NCBI RefSeq assembly: GCF_000143535.2
Contig: NC_037315.1
Location: 1,860,001 to 1,924,000, forward strand
DNA from: Botrytis cinerea B05.10
Lineage: Eukaryota; Ascomycota; Leotiomycetes; Helotiales; Sclerotiniaceae
Length of the DNA stretch: 64,000 bases
Reading direction: 5' to 3'
Shown here: positions 1 to 11,442 of the stretch, piece by piece
Numbering within the stretch: position 1 is the first letter of the stretch
Layout of the letters: the number at the start of each line of letters is the position of its first letter
Position numbers and translations under genes: made by a program
Notes under the pieces: generated by a model
What the model was told of the DNA's origin: nothing
Databases searched by the model: none
Seen by the model: the letters and a program-made list of their open reading frames with translations, nothing else

Positions 1-741
1 TAAAAATTGTTGAGAGCTGACTAGAGCTGACAGTTAGTTCGAACTCACCCGAGACACCAAACGAATGGCATGATTGTATATGCGCGAGCTATGACTTGTC
101 AGAACGAGGCTCCGAAACCCAAAGTGATAGATCACTTACGCTGATGTTCTTTGACCGTCACCATCTCGGCCACAGTAGTTTGCAAAACGCCAATGTTTCT
201 AGAAAAAGCAAATCATCAGACTGCATTGCCTCAAACAATAAAAGGGGGGCGGAAGCATGGATCCATACCCGTTCAATAAACCACCCAGCGCGCGTGCCAA
301 CAGTGCTGTTGGCAGATTGGGTGAGAATCCAAAGATGAGCATACTCAAAGCCGTACCCGCAAGCCCGGTAAGCAGGACTGGTTTTCGTCCGATTTTATCG
401 CTCAATCGACCCCAAGCCACTCCAGACGAGAATTCTGCGAAGGCGAACGCCGATGTGACCATGCCACAGTACATGAAGATCTGAGCATCGTTATCGGTAA
501 TGTGGAAATCCTTGACCATGAAGTATATGTAAGGGAAAATGCTCATAAAAGCAATGGGCTCGCAAATCCGACATAGTGCTAGAGTATGGACATCAGTGAT
601 TGCACGGTTGGGATAATTACTGCACTGCTGCTGTATAAGCCACAATGAGAGTTACACAAACGTACCCAGGATTGTCATTTGCTTCGTGGGGAATGGAGGG
701 GTCCGCCTCCGCGCTCCCATCTGTCCTGCCGCGGATTGCAT
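1..741 (-). CDS. MFS transporter, DHA1/ZIFL-like, 5' part (runs off left edge)
   Basis: This is the N-terminal part of a 12-TM major facilitator in the plasma or vacuolar membrane. I join exons 741..666, 578..269, 198..140 and 88..49, removing introns 665..579, 268..199 and 139..89; each has GT-AG ends and keeps frame. The joined protein carries the family marks in order: a start peptide with RRRTPPFPTKQ, LALCRICEPIAF in TM1, the loop 2-3 signature GRLSDKIGRKPVLLTG, GGLLNGNIGVLQTTVAE across the second junction, and HQPRAYTIMPFVWCLG across the third. This layout matches fungal drug:H+ antiporter-like transporters related to ZIFL1. The Met at 741 (alternative 720) fits best; an in-frame Met at 948 would add a poor 69-residue extension. 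A fourth donor lies at 48 and the rest is outside the window. Substrate cannot be told. Confidence 0.85.
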
Positions 742-3700
742 GTCCGCTACCTCTTGCGTGAAGCTTCGATGGGGAGTTGTAAGTTGAACGGGCTCTTTAG
801 AAAAGTATCGTAGCAGATTTGATCGTTTGGGAGAACTTGACGAGAATGTAAAATTTGTGAAAGTCGACGTTTCAAACGGTGGAAGTATGTTTATATATTG
901 ATCGATCCTTCCAAATATAATTCCTAGTTTTGCTTTTATGTTGTGCAATCAAACTTTATATGATTGATTTGAGTAGATGCATGAGCAATATGTAGTTAGA
1001 GAAAAGCAAATACGTGCAGGAGGTCTTTGCTTTATTATGAAAGAAGAAAAGAAAAAAGAGGTGGAAGGTCGAACAGTCCAAGAAATCGATGGAGTAGCAA
1101 GGCAAGAAATATGTAGCTGACCGCTGGATGGAGACGTTTAGAAGTACAATCAGACGTAGTGGGTAGTAGCGGCGCCGACTTTAATACAAATCTGATTATG
1201 ATACTTACAGGGCGGTGACGAAGCCTGCTCTGTCATTACAGTCGTGGCTCATCCCTCCTCCCTTGCTAAAGCATGTTGAGCGAGCGAGCGTTGTCTCCTA
1301 TGGGGCGCACATAGGTTTGGGCCTTCAAGCTAGAAGCCGTGTATGATTCTGAATGAGAAGGACGGTACTACCGTACCCACACGCCCCGGCATTTGGCTCC
1401 GTGACCCGTTGGGCTAAAGATGAGGGAGAATTCAAAGAGGGAAGATTATTTAAAAATTGTTTGCAGCTACTCACATGAAGGAAACCCTGCCCTGTCACAA
1501 CTTGGGTGGATTAGGTCTTGGGTTGAGTAGCGCCGTGGATCAGGGAAAAAGGATAGTGACCAAGGCTCGCAGGGGCCCGTATTTTACTCACGGCGGCGGT
1601 GTGAATGGTCGAGGGAAATGAAAGTTTGAGAATGCGTGGGCTTTGATGACACTACTATCATCATAAGATGTTTTGTTTTGCTCCTGCTTCTGCTTCTGCT
1701 GCTGCTGGTGGAGTATGAGTGTTGCGGTTATGCCGAAACAGGTATTAGATGTCTTTTTTCTTGACACACACTAGAGTCTATTCTCTATAGAAGGGTTTCG
1801 AGCTTCTCAACTTATTAAGTTACATGGAGAGAATGACATGATGGTATCATTCCATCCGTTCATTTGTTACATGCATTATATTATTGGGTGTGAAGATCAC
1901 CCCGGAAAATGCTTCGACAAGGCAAGGAATACAACCTGGGTAGATATCATCAAGTGTGCTGTGCTACTTTCCTTTCTGTAGTCATGAACGGAAAGGTGTA
2001 TAGTATTGAATTGTATTATTCCCACTGTAATCGATGTGCAAAAAGTAATGATACTCTAAACTTCAGCTTTTTCCCTCGCTCGTGTTCACTTTGGGAGCTC
2101 CGACTACTGCTAAGCTTTTCCGAAACGAGTGCTAGATGCGATGATTAAGCCTACAAGAGCTTCATTTGGCTCCTACGTCGGTAATCCATTTGCTGTAGAA
2201 GGCCAAACTTGGAATATACTTTATCATTATCTTTCTAAAGCAAGAGGTCTGAGTGGTTAGTGCGTGTAATCACAGGTGCGGGGGTTTACTTCCATGTTCA
2301 TTTACTACCTTATATTTCTTGAGTCGTAACAGAGGGTGCCGAACGGAAACAACAGCCTTAACGTTCGACCCCACGACAGCTGATACAGAATGACATTCCA
2401 ATGAGTCCAGGTGCTTCTTCACTCAAGGTTGCTTTCGGAGCTCAAGCTTTTCCCTGCATCGCCTCCGTGTCATGTAAAGCAGTATTAGTAGTTGGCTTGC
2501 AGCCTGCGTTGCGGGCAGCGACATCATTCGCCGGCTTTCCACAGATTTGTTCCATTTTCAAATTTCGATATCGTGAAGATTACAGTTGTTTATCATTCGG
2601 TTGCATTGCCGCTAATAAATACCCTATATCTCACCTAGAAGTTTCAAGAGCCTAAAAAGTCAGCAATTGTAGTCAAGGCGCAGATATAAAACTGCATCCG
2701 AAGATTAAATTAAAGTCAATGCTAAGATTATTATCGGCATACTCATCGGTTACTATACCGTGACTTGCAGCCTCCGGTTTCCTCGCTCTTTCTATCACGA
2801 TCGACCGCGAACAAGATGTCTATCGCATAACAGCTCCGTAACGAAAGTGGTCATGTTACATACAGAGTAGAGAATAGCAAAACTAGGATAAAGCATGGCC
2901 ACCCTGCCTGCTGAAAAGATAGAGACTTGGTTTTGTCGTATCTAATTGGGGTTTACTGGGGATCTTGTCCCGAGACCCAGAGCAGTGGAATATGCCCTGT
3001 ATTAGCCCTGTCGATTTTCTAATCTTTTGTGCCTCGCTAACTAACATCCTCGGATAAGATCTATTGATAGATTAGCAATCCATTTAGGCGGCCTTGCAAA
3101 TCAAATGACTTACCTACGGTGTTTTCGATTCGAGATTTGATCAATACTAGTCAGGGGTATTCGACCCAAAGGAAATGGAAAAGACACAACAGAAAGATGA
3201 TGGGATCCCCATGGATGAGAACAGACTAAACGGACAGGGTAGAAAAGCATGGTAACACAAGAGACACACCCGGTAGCTATTCCTTGTAGCGCAGCTTGCC
3301 CGCTTTACTAGATCGGAGGGGTTTTTCGTATTTGTACTGTTAAAATGTAGCTTGTACAGATACATGTCCTCACGAAGGGTACAGATGATCTGGTTTTGAT
3401 CTCTAAGCAAATGTGGCAGTACCGGATAGGTTGAAGATAAATGTAGCAGCAGTAACGTAATGCTTAATATATTTAAGGTGACGATGATCTATCACCGAGT
3501 GCTATATGTATGTATATATGCCACATACATGTAGGTGTCCTCAAGCTTCAAGTGGTTTCTCGTTGGCTATAGTAAGCGTAAGCTGCGTTTAACAATTTCG
3601 AGAGAAGCTGCTATTTGAAAATTGCAGGGACCCGGTGAGAAATTGGATTCCGAGTCACAAAGTTACTTTTCTTAGCTCACTTTATGATACCCTATACAGA

Positions 3701-6700
3701 AAGTGGCAGAATTCTCAAAGTCTATTCGTGTAGATCGAACAAGCTGCGAGATGCAAGTAGCACGAAAGTAAACTCGGATTTATTTTCCGTCTTGCACTAA
3801 ATACGTCAATTATCGAAGCAACATCCATACCAGAATCTCCATCGATAGGTCAAGGATCGGGTCTCTCTAGACAGACCGTTGGTGCCGCGGAATCGGGACA
3901 CAGGAACATGGATTAGAGAAGAAATGAAAGCTTCGAAAGTTCCATTCAAGATCCATTTCAAAGGAAATGAATCTTAGCGCCTTCGCGTCCTTGGAAGTTT
4001 GTTTCGCATACGAAGATGGAGCCAAATGGCAAGGTCAATCAACTTAAATTTCAATGGGTCAAACAACTAGGGAAATGAAAAATTGGATCAAATGGACTGG
4101 ATCGAAGCCAACTCGCAGCAAGCCGAATAAGCCATATGAAAGAAAACCGGTCCTTGCCACGTTTTGTTGTGGCACCCCATCTTCGATAATGACGATCATT
4201 ATAGGGGGTGCCGTAGCTGGAAGGCTGGATGGAAGGGTTCGAAAGCTCCAGGGTCCAAGGTTGCTTTCCTTAGTGGAGCACCCTCAGCTACATTTTCAAG
4301 ATAAAAGGGGCTCAAGCAGAAGCAGTTTGTAACTAATAACTCTAGTAGCAAAGGCTAAAAGATGGTGTGCTTGTTCCAAGATCAAGAAAGCAAACCAAGG
4401 TTGGCTGATTGGTATCGGAGAGCTTCGCGGAAGTTGTTCCTAGACCCGTAGCGAGTAAATCCGAACGAATGATGTTATGGATTCGATGGTTTGCCATCTA
4501 AAAAACTTTCGGTGGTGTGGTCTAATATTTGGCGTAGTCGTGCAAAGTTTGACTGTACCTATCTTGGACCATTCCTTGACGCTTACCGGCGCAGGATAAG
4601 TGTTCCGAACTTCCCATTCAGCTTTTTTTTCGTTGGGCATGTGTTACACAGAACCAAGTTGGCAGAAATTTCTTACAGTATTCGAAATTTTGACGCCGAG
4701 GGATTTAACGAGGCGATGAAGGGGTAAAAAGATCTCAGTAGGCGCGTTATGTTCTAGAAGGAAAAAAAGGATCCGGTATTGATTCTATGGATCTGATTAT
4801 CGATCCATTCATTCAAATCATACACATCGCAATTTTCGGTTTCTTCCTAACCCTATTGTCTCACAACTACGTCCATTTTTTCTTTTCACCTTCTTATATT
4901 CGTAAAGTATCGCCCAAGTTCCCAACAAACAACAACGCTGTTCCCTGAATATACAGAATGATTCTCAATTCCCACCCACATTCAATTCCCGAGAACAATA
5001 TCTGTGTAACTAACTTTCTATTTATTTGAAAAGACCAATGAAACTATTAATCTCCAATTGATACACCGCCAGTTGTAAGTTCTCGTTCCTGCGATAGTTT
5101 TCCTTTTTCCTCAAATCTCGATGTTGTTCAATAGATTCACGCCACAATCCAAGGGGTTGTTTGATTTGATGATTGTAACGCTTCGCGGGATTTCGGATGT
5201 CGAATTCTGTGTGGTACTGTTGGTATATGTATGCACTTGTACTTTACAAGTACTCTATTTGCTCTGTTACGATTTGGAGGGGTCACAGGATTCTCGGAAA
5301 TATCTATCCTGCATCGTTTGCTAAGTAATTTTTCTTTTTTTCGGGTGCAAAATGAAGATCCCCGAGACCCGCGAACACCACTTTTGGGAGACATTTTGGG
5401 AACGCGACCTTCTACAGACCTATATGAGTGCTGCAATGTTGCGCACTACATGAGATGCATCTTAGATTTGTGGCGTGGTACTTAGGCTTTGAAGTCAAAA
5501 TCCTGCTATCCACTGAAAGATCTTCATGTGTCCTTATTTCTTGCCCATTGAAGAAAGTACTCCGATGGTTGAGACTCCGGACAGAATTGCTAAAAATCAT
5601 TCCATGGGTTTGGGAAGTCATCCGGCGCGTCGAACATGCATTGCAGCGGCTACGCACATTGCAGCCCATTCATATGTCAGCAGTACCAAAAAATTCCATC
5701 AGCGGATCGTGATACGTCAAAGTACCTTTGACCGTCTTCGATCTTAACTGAATGAAATTGCGGCATTGCGTCGAGATGTGACATGAAGAGACATTCCTCC
5801 AGCCAATTAGACCCCTTAAGTATCTGACGGCATGCGTTAGTTAATGTACTCGTTTGGGCATTCGGTATAACATTCTGTTTCATGTAGCGATGCTGTACCC
5901 AAAATGCATCTCGTACGTATACATTGAAAAGCACACACATTCCAATCTCTACAAAGCTGGATTGCTTGCAGATGCAAGATGCACCGTTACCAACTTCAAA
6001 ATTGCACTATATCTACCCATGTAGCCCTGCATATGCATCGAAGGTCACTCCTTCTTCGTGCTCTTTTTTTCAATCCCGTATCACAACCACGCATTTAGAT
6101 TATATTGGTCAAATACAGACCTAAAAACGGGGGTTTCGACCACGAGGTGTACAACGTTGGGCGCCATTTTCCATAACACTGTAAGCAGTAAGGTTTTCAC
6201 AAGCTACTTGCAGCTATATTTCGGCTTAGAGCGAATTTCAACTCCACTCACATGGAACGATTCCTTCGTGCACAGTGGCGTTCTCATCGTACTCCAGATG
6301 CATTCTTGGTCAGACGGGTCGCTTGCTGGGTGTATCATACCAGATACCTTGAATTGGAAGTTTCCTCGCCTCACCAGGTCCATATACGAAGTCCTGACAT
6401 GAAGATATCCCAGATACACGTTACTGTTACAGCGGAAAGGCACAGCCTTACAGAAAATCCATGAACAGACCGCACGTCATGCGTAGGTTACTTACTGATA
6501 CCGAGTTTTATCCACGAACTTGAACCAATCAAGTTGACCGCAGGGACTGCTTCCTTCTCACCGAGTTCTTGACCGCACTCACGTCTCAGTGCCTTACTCA
6601 AACTTTAATATCATCCCCTACCAAGTGAGTGGGGGTATGATATGTTGTGTTTCATGGGCAATTTTCAGTCTCCAAGCTGGCTCGGAAGATGATCCCATCG

Positions 6701-7719
6701 TTCCCCATCGAAAGATAAATTTGTATGACCGCCCAAGAGAAACTGTATGTACCCAATCTGACTGATGCAGCTGTTGACTGGTAACGGGATTCCTTGGAGG
6801 TTTTTGATCTGGTATCACACGATAAATCATACGTGGAAGATTTCTCCCGCACCCAAGCCTCCCACAACACTTCTCGATGAATGAGAATCGAATTCAATGG
6901 GGACATGGACGAAAATGCATACCAATTGAGGATCATATGATTTTCACCCATAATCTGCAAGGCTAAGCACATCAGCATAACAGCAATTTAAGGCTTTTGC
7001 CCTGCATGAAGGACGCCCATCATATCACATTTATATTCCCAGACCCCTTGTATATAACGTTGAAGTCCATGCAGTAATGATAGAACTGGGCCATATCGTT
7101 ATTCCTGCGGTACGCCGGCTATGTATGAAAATCCACAACCAACGGAATAATAAAATGACTTCATTGGGGTGAATTTCCGACGGCTGCATACCTTCCACCT
7201 TTCTCGACTTCGGAATGGATGGTTGGGTTGGCGTAGTCTTGGATTATAATTGCTCCAAGAGGTATTGTAAGCAAGACTCGAATGGAAACAGAAGAAGCCC
7301 CTGAGCCTCTGGTGTAATCACGTGACATTGCATCAAGTGACCGTGGAGTCGGTGCTGCAGCAGGCGGGAAGAAACAAAGGCCATTGCAGCCTGAGGCAGA
7401 AAGTCCGAAATACGGATTCACATCGGATCGCTTTAACCCTTGAAAGGGCTGCATCATCCAGCATCTGGCGGGGCAATCATCAGCCTAGAGCCACCAAAAG
7501 AGTCACAGAAATCACATCAAGACACCAGGATTGATCAATAGTTGTTACTATTACCCTACAAGAAAATCTTTTCCACAATCAATCACACCATCACATCATC
7601 CAATATTGATAAATACCCAAGTTCTTCATCGGCTCGTTCCTTTCAATAGTTGACGGTCGGTCCATCACAACGGTAACCAAATCAGTAAGCAGAATAAGTA
7701 GCACGACGCACCAGTCAAT
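742..7719. other. 7-kb gene-poor stretch
   Basis: I see no ORF with a recognisable domain on either strand. Open frames are short and overlap each other on opposite strands. There is a CTGCTT/CTG-rich patch near 1680-1710 and a minus-strand frame at 6652-6978 that reads somewhat protein-like but matches nothing I know. The stretch could hold relics of decayed genes or elements. The last ~150 bases before 7720 are probably the promoter and leader of the next gene. Confidence 0.5.
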
Positions 7720-8480
7720 ATGGGTAAAAAGCAAGCCGCTGGAGAGAATAGCAGAAAGGCGGCAGGGAACGCCAAGAAAGCTGAAGTTGCTGCGTCAAAA
7801 GCGGCAGTTGAGAAAAATAAAAAGGATCAAGCAGAGTCAGAAGAATGGTCCAAGGGCGCAAAGAGCAATGCAAAGGCGTGAGTCCGAATGGTTGATTTCA
7901 GCTTTTGCTACCCCGCATATCACCCGACCAATTTGCTAACGTAGGATTGAACAACAGTGAAGCTGCAGCACTCAAACAAGCCGAGTTAAATCGAAAGAAG
8001 GCAGAAAAGGAAGCGTTGTTGAAGGCCGAGGAAGCTGCTGCTCCCTCTGGTCCGAAGAACTCGAAGAAGGCCGAAAAGAAGCCTGCTGTTAAAAGAGGTC
8101 TCGACCTATCACAACTTGACGACTCCCCTACTAGTGCTAGTCCATCATCAGCTTTGAATGCTTCCAACATTGATGATGCGCTGGATGCGCTGGCTTTGAC
8201 ATCAAATACGAAGGAAAAGATTGATAGGCATCCAGAAAGGAGATTCAAGGCTGCTTATGCAGAATTCGAACAGAGGAGGCTGGAAGAAATGGACAACGAT
8301 GGCAGTGGAGCGGGATTGAGAAAGAATCAAAGACAAGAGAGAATCAGGAAAGAGTTCGAAAAGAGTCCTTTGAATCCTTATAACCAGGTCACTGGAAGAT
8401 ATGATTCAACCAAGGATGAATTAGCAGAGATCAGGCAAGGTGTGCAAGCTGGTCTAGAGTCAAGGTTGGCAGGCAACTAG
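7720..8480 (+). CDS. CCDC124/Oxs1-like coiled-coil protein (DUF1014 family)
   Basis: Two exons, 7720..7877 and 7958..8480, encode 226 residues; the 80-nt intron begins GTGAGT and ends CAG. The N-terminus (MGKKQAAGENSRKAA) and the long Lys/Ala/Glu helix through residue ~100 are typical of the CCDC124/Oxs1 family. The C-terminal half has the conserved block RRFKAAYAEFEQRRLEEM followed by GLRKNQRQERIRKEFEKSPLNPYNQV. Known family members bind ribosomes (yeast Lso2 and human CCDC124 contact the decoding/GTPase centre of idle ribosomes) or aid oxidative-stress responses (fission yeast Oxs1). Length fits the family. The ATG at 7720 is chosen because it restores the canonical N-terminus. Confidence 0.9.
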
Positions 8481-8911
8481 ATCGCTATAAGCTGCGTGTT
8501 TGCCGGTGTGCGCGGCGATTTGCTTCATCTTGTTGGCACACACAACCCTTTGCGAGTCTGGGGGAGAGAGAGGGAGGGTTGACGATTTAAACGATACCAT
8601 TATTGCAAGAAAGCACTCAGTAACGATAGAGAAAGAATGAATGAATGACATCCATTATTAAAGACAAAATTCAACATGTGCGAACAATCTACTCGAAGCA
8701 AAGTTTGGTCCAAAAGTTATATATAAATGGCATTGATGATGTTTCATGAGCCTACCTATGATTCATGAATAGTTTCTTGGACCTTCGGAATACCTACTGC
8801 GTACTTAGGTACGGCAATAAGTTCACCGCTTTCACATCATCCCCAAGCTCTGGATCACAATCACAAGCCAAAACATAAACATAGTCAAAGTCAAGTACAA
8901 CGACAATAACA
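8481..8911. other. Intergenic: 3' flank and promoter
   Basis: Short spacer between two plus-strand genes. It contains a purine-rich GGGAGAGAGAGGGAGGG run near 8562-8578 and nothing else I can support. Confidence 0.5.
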
Positions 8912-10051
8912 ATGGCGCCACAACGATTATCAACTTTATCGACGGTTCGAAAGCAGCATTTACTCGTAGAATTGTGCGTTTTAATTCACTCTTCCTGTCT
9001 ACAACAATCAACCACATTACCATGCTAATGAGAGATCCACCGATATGCAGTTCAAGTCTAAAATACGCATGTCCACATGGCGTCTTCATGAGCCTCACAC
9101 CTGGCGACCCCACCCTCTGGTCTGGCGTTCTATTCGTGCGGAAAGGTATGTTTGGATCTCACAGAACACTATCCATTATCCCGTGCATCATCCTGCCGCG
9201 AACGCGGGTCCCATGTAGCCAAACTATTACGTCTCGACATCTATGAGCCCGACTGACTTGTCCCGATCTGTCTTACTTTAGGCCCCTATGCGCCTTCAAT
9301 CCTGCGCTTTCACATTTCGTTCCCACCTCAATATCCTGCTCTGCCGCCTCTAGTAACTTTCTCGACGGACATTTTTCACCCGCTGATTACGCCACTTACA
9401 ACTTACATGTATAGTACGGATACACAGTCTGATGGTACGGTGAGCGCGACAGACGAAGAGAGACTACCTCCTGGAGGGTTCTCGCTGAGAGAAGGATTTC
9501 CTGCGTGGTTTGGAAGAACAAGTAGGAAGGGTGTAGAACACGGAACTCCTACGAAAGCGAGTGGGAGTACAGCTGAGAGTGAGGCTATGAGTAGCCCAGA
9601 AAGCGGCGTCTATTCACTGGGGAAAACGGCAGATGGTGTTAGGGTTGGGGTTTATGAAGTATTGAGATATATCAGGAGGACGTTCGATGATGAACTCGTG
9701 CTAGATAAGGTACCTTTGGAAGCAGCCGGCAACCCCGGCGCATGGCACGCGTGGAAATCGTATCGCATAAAGATAGGCAAAATGACTGCAGAGAAGAAAG
9801 ACTCCGATTTGAAGGATCCGACATCACCGGTGGTAGCGCGCGCACCAGGAGAATGGAATTGGGATGGAGTGTGGGAAACAAGAGTCAAGAAGGGTATCGA
9901 GAACAGTACTGCCGAGACAGTCTTATATGGCTTAGGAGCGGATGATTTGATACAGTTTCTCAATTTTGACAAGGAGAAGGTTGAGCAAATCAGAGAGCAG
10001 ATTAAAGGGAGTGCGGATGCTTTGGAGCCACAACGGAGGAACGTGGTATGA
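8912..10051 (+). CDS. UEV/E2-like (FTS/AKTIP-type) ubiquitin-conjugating domain protein
   Basis: Exons 8912..8973, 9057..9145 and 9282..10051 give 306 residues; both introns (83 and 136 nt) have GT-AG ends and keep frame. The first ~110 residues are a UBC fold: an N-terminal helix, then LKYACPHGVFMSL, the LWSGVLFVRKGPYAPSILRF strand pair, FPPQYPALPPLVTF and IFHPLITP. That last block is where an active E2 has HPNI followed by the catalytic Cys; no Cys follows here, so this is an inactive UEV-type variant. The spacing resembles FTS/AKTIP, which in animals joins a Hook-containing vesicle-transport complex. The C-terminal part, with YEVLRYIRRTFDD and WHAWKSYR, is less conserved. The partner in this organism is inference. 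Confidence 0.75.
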
Positions 10052-11442
10052 TACCTGAGGAAATTCTGAACATTTCGGTATTTTACACAGTTCAGCATAT
10101 CCTACAGACTATTTTTTCTAGCATTGATACCCCCGGTTCACATAATATAAGCTTTAATTCTTCTCCAGATCTTCATATGCAATCGGCGCTTGTATCGCGC
10201 AAGGAAAATGTCCGATGTCTTCGATGTTGTGCATCTCAATAGCTATGCATAGGTAGTATCTGCACGATCATCGAATGATCGCCTTCACATAACGTGGTAG
10301 CAATGCTCACCATTGGAGGCACATTAATACCTAGGATTCAGATCCTCCGAAAGAAATGATCGACGTCGCATACAAAGTGGTCAGATATTTATATCTTTAT
10401 CTTCAATCCTGGTAGGATCGCAGGCGGTCTGGATTCAGTCAGGGGTTTATCAGTTTGACGGAGAAGAGAGAGTTGTTTCATGTTATTATTTGACAGGATT
10501 GCATCATCAATTTCAATTGTGTGCTTTGGATGTTGTGAGCTGGTCTTGGGGAGAGAGTAAAAGTATGGGTTTCAGTAGACCATCTCATCGGTTCTTTGCG
10601 GGTTGTCTGGGTGGATATCTTACTGTTTGTTTATTGCATGATAAATTTTGAGTAATGGAGAGTTGTCTGTTGGTAGAGCATTATCATTCCGTTTTCATTT
10701 TGTTCAAACATTATTCATGGGAAGGTTATTGATTTTTCAATCTCTACCAAAGATCCAATATATCAACATTCGAAGACCCGAAAGGATTCCTTTTCCATTT
10801 CCAACTCTGGAAGTTCCTGGAATATGCAAGCCATTTTCACTCAGAATTCCCTACAATTTGACCTTCGAATGTCCCATAGTGTTGATACAACTCTCGCGAC
10901 TTTTTGGTGTATTCTTGTACAGGACTCTTTTCTTGAAAAGGGGCATACACTCAAGCTTGTTGAACTCTTAAATATTAGAAATCTTTATCTACTGAGATTT
11001 GACATATATGGCTGACAGTCTCGCCTATATGTCTTGAGACGAACCTGCTTTTACTGTGCATAGAAGTACACGCTTACAAGTTCCATCCTGTTATAGGGAT
11101 CGTTCTCTTTTGTTTTCACGGGATAAACGACCACTGTGAACTTCTTCTGGCGATGCTCTTATTTTAATCTTATGTAAACCATCTTCGGCTCATCTCTGGT
11201 GCTCAGTCCTTTGGGGTTGAATAAATGTGGCAATTGAACTTTCTATTCGTGTTAGTTCACTTAAACATTGGAATTTCTTGAGGTCCCCGGAAGCTTTATT
11301 AAATGGTGTTCTATATCCCAAATGGTCTTTCCTAAAAGATCGATATATGGTTCTTGCCCAGAAATTCTGCAAAACAAACATACCTGCCCATTCAAGGTCA
11401 TGTAATATTGTTACAGGCAATCCTTTCAGTCTTGAAAAATTT
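10052..11442. other. Intergenic region
   Basis: About 1.4 kb with no supportable gene. The open frame at 10648-10971 overlaps another in a second frame, has no domain and is likely chance in T-rich DNA. The last 300 bases are probably the promoter of the next gene. Confidence 0.45.

Noticed and set aside
2240..2320. tRNA-like words (TCTGAGTGGTTAGTGCG, then GGTTTACTTCC) resembling a D-arm and T-arm
   Set aside because: The acceptor and T stems do not pair and the T-loop consensus is broken; at best a decayed tRNA or SINE fragment.
4054..4727. Open frames on both strands in a segment of slightly different composition, considered as organellar DNA insertion
   Set aside because: No organellar gene motif recognised and the frames overlap on opposite strands.
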